64,000 bases of DNA from Hafnia paralvei ATCC 29927. Lineage in GTDB: Bacteria > Pseudomonadota > Gammaproteobacteria > Enterobacterales > Enterobacteriaceae. Location of the stretch: NCBI RefSeq assembly GCF_001655005.1, contig NZ_LXET01000044.1, forward strand, positions 62,001-126,000. Reading direction: 5' to 3'. Shown here piece by piece: positions 1 to 7,257 of the stretch. The notes under the pieces were generated by a model that made no database searches, was not told the DNA's origin, and saw nothing but the letters and a program-made list of their open reading frames with translations. Each line of letters starts with the position of its first letter. Position 1 is the first letter of the stretch. A program made the translations under genes and the position numbers.

Positions 1-2311
1 CTCCCGCGCCCTTCCCCATCAGCGACAATAAAGGGCCAAATGTGCTATCTAACGGGCCGGTAGGGCCACTCACACGCTGATCAATAACGGGCGCTTTCTC
101 TTTATGCAGCAGGTTTTGCGCCGATTTCATCAACGAATCCGATAACGCTTCGCTGCGCTGTCCAGTTTGCCCCTGATAGGCTAACGTATTCAGCAGCGCA
201 ATCAGCGGCGACTGACGCACGTCGCTCATCAGAGTGAGCTGGTCGGTAACATCCGACAGATTCTGCGCTTTTTTCCAGTGCAGACTGTTTAGAAAATCCA
301 GCCATGCCCCGCTAAAATCGGTGAAGTAACGTTCCGTTAGACGTGCTTTCAGCGCCTCTGGCGAGACATCTCCCGACGCAGGATGCTTGTTGTCGCTCAG
401 TACCCAGTCGATCTCTTCACGACGAGAAGACACGGCATCGTCAATAGCTTTCTGCACCTGACCTTCCCATGCCTGACGGGTAAACATGCCTGGCACCACT
501 TGCTCGGTAGCGAACAATGATTGCGCATCCGTGTCACCCACCATCTGCGCTAACCCCATATCGGCATAGTTTTGCGCCACCGACTGCAACATTTTCTGAT
601 ACAACGTAGCTTCTGCATTGCGTTGACCAATCTGATTGAGCAACACCTGCCGCACCTGCGCCACCAATGCCTGATCGGGCTTGATACGCCATTCGGGATG
701 AGATGGAAGATTTTCGGCATAGAACATCCATAACCCCGGCGCAATCCCCTGCCACAGACCGACGCCCACACCTAACCGCGTGGGTTCATTGGCACCGAGC
801 ACGCGAGTCAAGAACGACGCATCGGCCTTATCAGGGTTAGCCATCATCAAATAGGCTTTCAGGCAATCGTAACCCGCCTGAGCCAGCTTAGCGCGCTGAG
901 GGCTATCCGGTGGCAAAGCAGCCAGCTCGCTAAGACTTTTATGCAGTTCTGCTGCGGCCTGCTCACGGATCAGGCGCTGATTTGCCGCATCGTAATGTGG
1001 CCACAGTGCATCTTCTAGCGCGTCATTCTGACTTAGCCCAAAACGCTGATACCACGGCACCGAATGGGCGGCACGATACTGCAACTGCCCGAGCGTATTG
1101 CCAAACAGCTGTAGCGCAACCAGCTGTTCCATTGGTTTCGCATTGGATTTATTCAGTAAATCAACCTGATCGCGCACCGTGGCGATCTGTGAACGATTCG
1201 AGAAGAAGGAGACAACGCTTCCGGTCAACCACAGCAGCGCCAGCACCATCACGGCATAATAAGCGCTCTGCTCCCATGAAAATCCTACGCGACGCGTGCG
1301 CGCTGAGTTATCACTTAATATCCCCTGCCACGCGACATCCGGCAACCAGCCGTGCTGAGCAACGCCGGATTTCGCCGCCAACGGCAAACTAAACATCAGG
1401 CCTCGCAGCGACAGCGCCGACGCATATTCACGCAGCAGCGGCGTTAACGCCTGCTGCCAGTGGGTAATCCCTTGGTGTTCTAAACGATTAGCCAGACGCA
1501 ACAAAAAGTCATGGCTGTTTTTCAACAACACCTGTGTCATACCGCGCTGACGCAGCGGCGCGACCAGCTTCTGCAAACTGGCGGCCAATTTCTCCGGCGA
1601 GTTTTTCTCGGGGAACAAACACCCCACCGGCTGGGTAATGCGATCGTCCTGCTGCCACGCGCTGTCACACACCTGCCACAGATAAACCGGTGCCTGCTGT
1701 TTTAAAATCTGCCCACGTTTCTGCAACTGGCGGCAGCCCTGATCGATAACGCCAGCCTGCTCGCTCTGCTGCTCATTCATCACCCACACCACGCCATCCA
1801 ACGGACGGCGACGGCGCATCTTACGCAACCCCAACAACCATGCCTCATCCGGCTCCGCCTGCACACCACCGCCCCACAGCAATAATGTGCCCTGCCCCTC
1901 CAGCCATTGCTGAGTAGTTAATCCCGGCGCAATAGCTTCCGCCGCCGTGCTTTCCCCAACGACCAGCAGGATGCGGATTTTATTGCGCCATAGGAGGCCG
2001 TGGCGGGCACGGAGGTGGGTGATATATGCGGCTTTTTTCCTGCCCGCTACAGGAGTATTTGTAACAACAGAGCCTCCATTGCTTTTAAAGCGATTGAAGA
2101 AATCTAGTGATGCAAGCTTCCCGAGACCAAATAGACTCAATCCATCGACAAACAGTAGGAATAAACAGACACAGAGAAGAACTAAAGTCCATTTAAGCTT
2201 TTCAGATTCACTGCCTAACACTAATACAGGATTAGTTACCCATATCAGAACCCCAACGATAATGAGTAAGCAAAGAATAATAACCCAGGTGCTAGTACGC
2301 TTATTTTTCAC
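1..2311 (-). CDS. tssM: TssM (IcmF family) T6SS membrane-complex protein, 3' end cut by window edge
   Basis: Inner-membrane scaffold of the T6SS trans-envelope complex, which works with TssL and TssJ. The reading frame is open from a GTG at 2311 to the window edge, about 770 codons of a family usually near 1100-1200. An AAGGA ribosome-binding site lies 7 bases before the GTG, and no in-frame ATG is available. Two hydrophobic helices lie at about residues 9-25 and 41-58, and a third at about 345-365, the usual TssM topology. Where many TssM proteins carry a Walker A motif (about residue 115), this one reads VVGESTAAEAIAPG, so nucleotide binding there is unlikely. The periplasmic C-terminal half is outside the window. 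The first 80 codons are AT-rich like the cargo genes upstream; the rest is GC-rich. The gene starts 10 bases after the 406-residue membrane protein ends, so it is part of the same operon. Confidence 0.9.
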   Translation of the reverse strand, partial: MKNKRTSTWVIILCLLIIVGVLIWVTNPVLVLGSESEKLKWTLVLLCVCLFLLFVDGLSLFGLGKLASLDFFNRFKSNGGSVVTNTPVAGRKKAAYITHLRARHGLLWRNKIRILLVVGESTAAEAIAPGLTTQQWLEGQGTLLLWGGGVQAEPDEAWLLGLRKMRRRRPLDGVVWVMNEQQSEQAGVIDQGCRQLQKRGQILKQQAPVYLWQVCDSAWQQDDRITQPVGCLFPEKNSPEKLAASLQKLVAPLRQRGMTQVLLKNSHDFLLRLANRLEHQGITHWQQALTPLLREYASALSLRGLMFSLPLAAKSGVAQHGWLPDVAWQGILSDNSARTRRVGFSWEQSAYYAVMVLALLWLTGSVVSFFSNRSQIATVRDQVDLLNKSNAKPMEQLVALQLFGNTLGQLQYRAAHSVPWYQRFGLSQNDALEDALWPHYDAANQRLIREQAAAELHKSLSELAALPPDSPQRAKLAQAGYDCLKAYLMMANPDKADASFLTRVLGANEPTRLGVGVGLWQGIAPGLWMFYAENLPSHPEWRIKPDQALVAQVRQVLLNQIGQRNAEATLYQKMLQSVAQNYADMGLAQMVGDTDAQSLFATEQVVPGMFTRQAWEGQVQKAIDDAVSSRREEIDWVLSDNKHPASGDVSPEALKARLTERYFTDFSGAWLDFLNSLHWKKAQNLSDVTDQLTLMSDVRQSPLIALLNTLAYQGQTGQRSEALSDSLMKSAQNLLHKEKAPVIDQRVSGPTGPLDSTFGPLLSLMGKGAG

Positions 2312-2321
2312 AAATAATCCT

Positions 2322-3542
2322 TTAATGAACGGACAACGGGCGGACAGTACAAACTTGGTAGGATGAATCTCTCAGTAAGATGAGCTGGTTTTCATTTTCT
2401 GAATATGCTTTTTCACAGGCGAGTATCAATGCAATATTTCCAACGGCCTTATCAGGAAGACCAAACGTAGGATCTAAATCAAAACTCTTACCCTGATTAA
2501 TAGGATGTTCTACTGAATCCAGTGTAATAGTGACCTCTGTAAGCATTTCCGGTGAAACTTGGCTATGCCAAAAAAAATAATCGGAACTCCCTTGTTCGAC
2601 GAGTTTTCCCCAGCGCAATGCATCCGTGAGAGATTCAGTTAAATTATCTATCTTAACTGGCCTATGTATTGCCGCTTTTGGTGTAACTTCGCGGTCAAGA
2701 TACCAGTCAGCACGCCCTAAAATAAGTACACTAACGGACTCTACATGATTTTGTAGCGGTTCTTTCAGTAGGTGTATTTCAACTGAGATAGCTATATCTG
2801 TAGAGCTTTTGTCATCCAGCCAATGATCAATCCAGAGCAGGCCGTCATCCTCTGAGGTAAATATAACATCGCGGATTTGCTCATGATTTAAAACCTGATG
2901 CCATAATAATAAAACATCAGAATCGCTTATTATCCCATCGTGTTTTATTCTCACCTTTAAATTAGCCTCTTTATAATTTTTATTTAGGCTATTATTTAAC
3001 GATGGCGCTATCTTTTTCAGCAAAACTTCTAAACGTTCAGCATATTCATTATTATTACGTTTTCCTACCGCAGGAGAAAGTTGGCCTAAACTAACCGTGG
3101 TTCTATATTCTGCCAGATATATTGGTTTTAAAGGCTCTTCTCCATTAATGATAGCTTGGCATAAATTAGACTCACCGATAGGTGTACAGTAAAACGATTC
3201 TAAGAAATGGACAGGTTCCTGACCTTTTTTTATCAGTTCTTTCTCTAGTTTTTCGTGATTATCATTCCAATGCCTGATATAGGTTAAACTGTTTTCATAA
3301 CTTAATTGTCGAAGACCATAAAGCATCAGCCCAAATACAGTAGGAAACAGTAAACTGCAACACCAAAACCAAACTGAATTTTTAACCTCATCAACTGGCC
3401 ACAACAAAAATGACAATAAGCATACCAGAAGAATAAAACACACTAAAAACACAAGCCATATCATTTTATTTATAGGCAAAGGATCAGTTTTTTTATCAGG
3501 AATCAAATGTAAATTGATGGGCATTTTATTTTTTACCGGCAT
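2322..3542 (-). CDS. T6SS-linked membrane protein of unknown function
   Basis: I do not recognise a named family. The 406-residue product has a short basic N-terminus, two hydrophobic helices close together (about residues 27-47 and 56-76) with WPVDEVKNS between them, and a roughly 320-residue soluble domain with no cysteine-rich or catalytic motif I can identify. With two N-terminal helices the large domain should face the cytoplasm, but this is only a topology guess. It overlaps the 3' end of the PAAR gene by 17 bases and ends 10 bases before tssM, so it is co-transcribed with both. Its position between the PAAR gene and tssM suggests a cargo or accessory role, perhaps an inner-membrane immunity protein or an adaptor. 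Base composition is AT-rich like the rest of the cargo block. Confidence 0.7.
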   Translation of the reverse strand: MPVKNKMPINLHLIPDKKTDPLPINKMIWLVFLVCFILLVCLLSFLLWPVDEVKNSVWFWCCSLLFPTVFGLMLYGLRQLSYENSLTYIRHWNDNHEKLEKELIKKGQEPVHFLESFYCTPIGESNLCQAIINGEEPLKPIYLAEYRTTVSLGQLSPAVGKRNNNEYAERLEVLLKKIAPSLNNSLNKNYKEANLKVRIKHDGIISDSDVLLLWHQVLNHEQIRDVIFTSEDDGLLWIDHWLDDKSSTDIAISVEIHLLKEPLQNHVESVSVLILGRADWYLDREVTPKAAIHRPVKIDNLTESLTDALRWGKLVEQGSSDYFFWHSQVSPEMLTEVTITLDSVEHPINQGKSFDLDPTFGLPDKAVGNIALILACEKAYSENENQLILLRDSSYQVCTVRPLSVH

Positions 3543-3783
3543 TAGACAACGAGGTAATTAGCGTGCATCCACATGCACAGCGATGCCCATGTAAGGCAAT
3601 AGGTTTTCCATTACATCTAGCATTATTATCACCTTCTATAATGGTAGTATTTCCGTGTTTAGGACATGAAACTTTATCACCTAAACAGGCGACAGACTTT
3701 CCCATAAAAGTAAGACTAGTCGCGCCGCTAAGAACAACGCCACCATGAGATGTTTTATCTCCTACGCGAATGACGCCTTGCAT
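3526..3783 (-). CDS. PAAR-domain spike-tip protein
   Basis: A small PAAR protein of 85 residues, which should fold into the cone that caps the VgrG trimer and sharpens the T6SS needle. It begins MQGVIRVGDKTSHGG and has the family's VxxGDxxxHGG start, a central KHGNTTIIEGD segment and a late GHRCACGC cluster. There is no extension, so it carries no toxin domain of its own. I chose the second of two adjacent ATG codons (3783) because GAGAGG lies 6 bases upstream. An upstream in-frame ATG at 3831 would extend the protein by 16 unrelated residues and lies within the DUF3592 gene. It overlaps the DUF3592 gene by 29 bases and the next gene by 17, which indicates translational coupling in the cargo operon. 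Confidence 0.88.
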   Translation of the reverse strand: MQGVIRVGDKTSHGGVVLSGATSLTFMGKSVACLGDKVSCPKHGNTTIIEGDNNARCNGKPIALHGHRCACGCTLITSLSNAGKK

Positions 3784-4276
3784 CATTAACCTCTCTATAT
3801 CTGAAAAAATTCCCCAACGCCCAAACAGCATGAAAACTAAAACGACCTATAATAAAGAAAAGTACGATAGGTGTGATTATATTAAATATATCAAATATGG
3901 TGTCATCGTCATCAGTATAAAGAACAGTAACCTTACCTGAGTAGTTCATTTTAGTTTGCATACTTGAAAAACCTGATGTGAACTCATGCCTTACGCCTTT
4001 ATCGTCAAAATACTCAACAACAGGCTTATATTGAGTACATCGTGACACACCTGAATTAGCATGGTGATATATAGCGGGACAGGTTCTTTTACTATCAATC
4101 ACATGACCAATCGTGCGTTTATATACAAATATATATTGATAGTCACGATATATAAAGTACGGTAAAAAAATAGCAGACAGAGTCAGTGTTATTACAAAAA
4201 AAGCCAGCATGCATTTTTCTGCAATAAGATTGTCAGCTTCGATAACTCTACGCCTTCTTCTTTTTTTATGTTTCAT
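3755..4276 (-). CDS. DUF3592-type membrane protein in T6SS cargo region
   Basis: A 173-residue protein resembling the DUF3592 family. It has a very basic N-terminus (KHKKRRRRRV), a first membrane helix at about residues 22-46, an extracytoplasmic domain of about 80 residues with two cysteines (CPAIYHH and RCTQYKPVVEYFDDKG) and a second helix at about 130-150. The VEYFDDKGxRHEF and KVTVLYTDDDD segments are typical of DUF3592. Its role is unknown. Because it lies just downstream of a candidate effector and three lipoproteins, an inner-membrane immunity role is one possibility, most likely if the effector acts on the inner membrane. It overlaps the PAAR start by 29 bases. The DNA is strongly AT-rich. 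The start has only an AT-rich upstream region, with no strong ribosome-binding site. Confidence 0.72.
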   Translation of the reverse strand: MKHKKRRRRRVIEADNLIAEKCMLAFFVITLTLSAIFLPYFIYRDYQYIFVYKRTIGHVIDSKRTCPAIYHHANSGVSRCTQYKPVVEYFDDKGVRHEFTSGFSSMQTKMNYSGKVTVLYTDDDDTIFDIFNIITPIVLFFIIGRFSFHAVWALGNFFRYREVNDARRHSRRR

Positions 4277-4289
4277 TTTTTAATTAAAT

Positions 4290-5258
4290 TTATTTAATCG
4301 GCTCAAGGCTATTCACTACACAGCGGGCGGTTTTATCGCTGGGTAAAAAGTCTCTGCTTTTAGGATCTGCTTTATACCGAACAACGGTTAACCCGCGTCC
4401 TGGTCCAGAGTAATCTTGGCTGCGCATAGCCTTATAAAAATAACCATCATCATTTTTATACGCGGGCTTGTCTGGACCTTGAGGATCCTTCACTGGGGAT
4501 GTTTGGTAGTAATCTGGATCATACCAATCTTTCATCCACTCCCAACCATTTCCGGCCATATCGTATATGCCTAGAGGATTCGGTGGATATAGATTTCCTG
4601 GTAATGGAGAATATACGCCGAGTGACGTGCCCATTTTTTGCGAATAGGCTTTGCTATCTTTTTCTGTCGCTACATTCTTCTCCTCGCCATCGGTAGCACG
4701 GATTGTCCCGTCGTTGGTGGGTGCTATCACATACTGTCCACGGTTACGCGCAGCGTACTCCCACTGTGCCTCCGTAGGCAGTGCAAATGGTAACTTCGTT
4801 ACCTTGGCTAACCATTGGCAATAAGCTTCGGCCTCATACCAGTCAACGTGTGCTGGCCCGTTAGCTATACCGTTCTTCTCTTCCCACCGAGTCTTAGTTC
4901 TCACTCCACCATTAACCACTCTTCCCGGAAGATTATTGTAGGCCAGGTAAAACTTATATTCGGTATTATCCACTTTGAATTTGCTGATCGAGTAGCTCGT
5001 TAACTCCACTTTATGCAGGGGCTTACTGTCTGGGTTCGCGTTATAGGGCAAATGTTCTTTGCCATATTGCTCGCCAAAATCCCCCATCAAAAACTCGCCA
5101 CCTTTAACGTAAACCAGCTCTGATTTTACTTTATTAATGATAGTATTCAGCTCTGCTTCACGGCTATTATCTGTTTCTATATTGGCTGCCTTCTGATCGC
5201 AGCCACTAAGAATGACGATGGCAAAAGATAAGAAACCTGTTATCCCTATTTTTTTCAT
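4290..5258 (-). CDS. SUMF1/FGE-fold lipoprotein, tandem copy 3 (last transcribed); candidate T6SS immunity protein
   Basis: A 322-residue predicted lipoprotein. The signal peptide runs MKKIGITGFLSF to the lipobox LSGC, with Cys20 as the lipidated residue. The mature part follows the formylglycine-generating-enzyme (SUMF1) fold: VKGGEFLMGDFG, HVDWYEAEAYCQWL, LPTEAQWEYAARN, YDMAGNGWEWMKDWYD and a final TARCVV in place of GFRCV. The paired catalytic cysteines of true sulfatase-modifying enzymes are absent, so oxidation of sulfatases is not expected. I chose the ATG at 5258 because GAGGG and AAGGG precede it and it gives a clean signal peptide; an ATG at 5273 adds five residues. It is the last of three near-identical tandem genes directly after a VgrG-linked candidate effector. 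Envelope-anchored immunity is an inference from that position. Confidence 0.82.
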   Translation of the reverse strand: MKKIGITGFLSFAIVILSGCDQKAANIETDNSREAELNTIINKVKSELVYVKGGEFLMGDFGEQYGKEHLPYNANPDSKPLHKVELTSYSISKFKVDNTEYKFYLAYNNLPGRVVNGGVRTKTRWEEKNGIANGPAHVDWYEAEAYCQWLAKVTKLPFALPTEAQWEYAARNRGQYVIAPTNDGTIRATDGEEKNVATEKDSKAYSQKMGTSLGVYSPLPGNLYPPNPLGIYDMAGNGWEWMKDWYDPDYYQTSPVKDPQGPDKPAYKNDDGYFYKAMRSQDYSGPGRGLTVVRYKADPKSRDFLPSDKTARCVVNSLEPIK

Positions 5259-5280
5259 TTCCCTTACCCTCATACGTCCT

Positions 5281-6252
5281 TTATTTTATCGGCTCAGGGC
5301 TATTCACCACACAGCGGGCGGTTTTATCGCTGGGTAAAAAGTCTCTGCTTTTAGGATCTGCTTTATAACGAACAACGGTTAACCCGCGTCCTGGTCCAGA
5401 AAAGTCTTGACCGCGCATAGCCTTATAAAAATAGCCATCATAATCATCTTTATAAACGGGCTTGTCTGGACCTTGTGGGTCCTTCACTGGCGATGTTTGA
5501 TAATAGTTAGGATCATACCAATCCTTTACCCATTCCCAGCCATTTCCGGCCATATCATAAATATCCAATGGATTAGGTGGACGAAAATCACCAGGCATCG
5601 GTGATAATATTCCTAAACTTGAGCCTATTTTGCGGGAGTAGTTTTCTCGATCATCTTCACTAGCTATATTTATTCCTTTTCTATCCTCGATCTGAATTGT
5701 TCCATCATTTGTGGGCGCTATCACAAACTGCCCGCGGTTACGCGCAGCGTACTCCCACTGTGCCTCCGTAGGCAGTGCAAATGGCAATTTTGTCACCTTA
5801 GCTAGCCACTGACAATATGCCTCGGCCTCATACCAGTCAACGTGCGCTGGCCCGTTAGGAATACTATTCTTCTCCATCCAGTAGTTTTTCTTTCTTGGCC
5901 CACCTTCAACGACCCTACCTGAGAGATTGTTATAGGCTAAATAAAACTTATATTCGGTATTATCCACTTTGAATTTGCTGATCGAGTAACTCGTTAGCTC
6001 CACTTTATGCAGGGGCTTACTGTCTGGGTTCGCGTCATAGGGCAAATGCTCTTTGCCATATTGCTCGCCAAAATCCCCCATCAAAAACTCACCACCTTTA
6101 ACGTAAACCAGCTCTGATTTTACTTTATTAATAATAGTATTCAGCTCTTCTTCACGGCTATTATCGGTTTCTGTATTGGCTGCCTTCTGATCGCAGCCAC
6201 TAAGAATGACGATGGTAAAAGATAGGAAACCTGTTATCCCTATTTTTTTCAT
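5281..6252 (-). CDS. SUMF1/FGE-fold lipoprotein, tandem copy 2; candidate T6SS immunity protein
   Basis: Near-duplicate of the following gene, 323 residues, with the same signal peptide and LSGC lipobox (Cys20). It differs mainly in two segments. GGPRKKNYWMEKNSIPNG replaces the GGVRTKTRWEEKNGIANG of the other two copies, and the QIEDRKGINIASEDD region matches copy 1 rather than copy 3. It also has DIYDMAGNGWEW where the others have GIYDM. The SUMF1 fold motifs are intact but the FGE cysteine pair is absent. The mosaic pattern suggests recombination or gene conversion among the three copies. The start was chosen as for copy 3; an ATG at 6267 would add five residues. The upstream junction is identical to that of copy 3. 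Confidence 0.82.
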   Translation of the reverse strand: MKKIGITGFLSFTIVILSGCDQKAANTETDNSREEELNTIINKVKSELVYVKGGEFLMGDFGEQYGKEHLPYDANPDSKPLHKVELTSYSISKFKVDNTEYKFYLAYNNLSGRVVEGGPRKKNYWMEKNSIPNGPAHVDWYEAEAYCQWLAKVTKLPFALPTEAQWEYAARNRGQFVIAPTNDGTIQIEDRKGINIASEDDRENYSRKIGSSLGILSPMPGDFRPPNPLDIYDMAGNGWEWVKDWYDPNYYQTSPVKDPQGPDKPVYKDDYDGYFYKAMRGQDFSGPGRGLTVVRYKADPKSRDFLPSDKTARCVVNSPEPIK

Positions 6253-6274
6253 TTCCCTTACCCTCATACGTCCT

Positions 6275-7246
6275 TTATTTTATCGGCTCAGGGCTATTCA
6301 CCACACAGCGGGCGGTTTTATCGCTGGGTAAATAATCTCTGCTTTTAGGATCTGCTTTATAACGAACAACGGTTAACCCGCGTCCTGGCCCTGAATAATC
6401 ATAGCTACGCATTGACTTATAAAAATAGCCATCATCATCATCTTTATATACGGGCTTGTCTGGACCTTGAGGATCCTTCACTGGCGATGTTTGATAATAG
6501 TTAGGATCATACCAATCCTTTACCCACTCCCAGCCATTTCCGGCCATATCGTATATCCCCAAAGGATTCGGTGGACGAAAATCACCAGGCATCGGTGATA
6601 AGATTCCTAAACTTGAGCCTATTTTACGTGAGTAGTTTTCTCGATCATCTTCACTAGCTACATTTATTCCTTTTCTATCCTCAATCTGGATTGTTCCATC
6701 ATTTGTGGGCGCTATCACATACTGTCCGCGGTTACGTGCAGCGTACTCCCACTGAGCCTCCGTGGGCAGTGCAAATGGTAACTTCGTTACCTTGGCTAGC
6801 CATTGACAATAACCTTCAGCTTCATACCAATCAACGTGTGCAGGCCCGTTAGCTATACCGTTTTTCTCTTCCCACCGAGTCTTAGTTCTCACTCCACCAT
6901 TAACCACTCTTCCCGGAAGATTATTGTAGGCCAAGTAAAACTTATATTCGGTATTATCCACTTTGAATTTGCTGATCGAGTAACTCGTTAGCTCCACTTT
7001 ATGCAGGGGCTTACTGTCTGGGTTCGCGTCATAGGGCAAATGCTCTTTGCCATATTGCTCGCCAAAATCCCCCATCAAAAACTCGCCGCCTTTAACGTAA
7101 ACCAACTCTGATTTTACTTTATTAATAATAGTATTCAGCTCTGCTTCACGGCTATTATCGGTCTTCGTGTCGGCAGCTGTTTGGTCGCATCCATTAATAA
7201 ATAATACTAAAATACTTAAATATGAAACTTTGTAAAAAATACGCAT
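6275..7246 (-). CDS. SUMF1/FGE-fold lipoprotein, tandem copy 1 (first transcribed); candidate T6SS immunity protein
   Basis: A 323-residue predicted lipoprotein and the copy closest to the effector gene, starting 11 bases after its stop codon. Its signal peptide (MRIFYKVSYLSILVLFINGC, Cys20) is unrelated to that of the other two copies, while the mature domain is nearly identical to them. A GAGG site 5 bases before the ATG supports the start. The SUMF1 fold motifs are present (GGEFLMGDFG, LPTEAQWEYAARN, MAGNGWEWVKDWYD), with TARCVV at the end and no catalytic cysteine pair. In copy-specific regions it matches copy 3 around residues 105-120 and copy 2 around 185-215, so it is a mosaic. Immunity against the neighbouring effector is inferred from position and envelope location only. 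Confidence 0.83.
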   Translation of the reverse strand: MRIFYKVSYLSILVLFINGCDQTAADTKTDNSREAELNTIINKVKSELVYVKGGEFLMGDFGEQYGKEHLPYDANPDSKPLHKVELTSYSISKFKVDNTEYKFYLAYNNLPGRVVNGGVRTKTRWEEKNGIANGPAHVDWYEAEGYCQWLAKVTKLPFALPTEAQWEYAARNRGQYVIAPTNDGTIQIEDRKGINVASEDDRENYSRKIGSSLGILSPMPGDFRPPNPLGIYDMAGNGWEWVKDWYDPNYYQTSPVKDPQGPDKPVYKDDDDGYFYKSMRSYDYSGPGRGLTVVRYKADPKSRDYLPSDKTARCVVNSPEPIK

Positions 7247-7257
7247 AAAAACCTCAA

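Larger units (their letters stand above)
4290..7246 (-). repeat. Tandem triplication of a SUMF1-fold lipoprotein gene
   Basis: Three adjacent units of about 0.98 kb each encode proteins that are mostly identical in sequence. The spacing is 8 bases from start codon to previous stop (counted from the upstream ATGs), and the same TAAAATAAAGGACGTATG junction separates units 1-2 and 2-3. Differences are concentrated in two stretches of the mature protein, around residues 105-120 and 185-215. The first unit also has a different signal peptide. Confidence 0.92.

Noticed and set aside
982..1392. Open frame on the plus strand of 136 codons
   Set aside because: Antisense to tssM, whose frame is continuous through here with clear TssM sequence.
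4290..7246. Long direct repeats that could suggest an insertion sequence or CRISPR
   Set aside because: The repeat unit is a complete gene of about 1 kb; there are no spacers, transposase or terminal inverted repeats.
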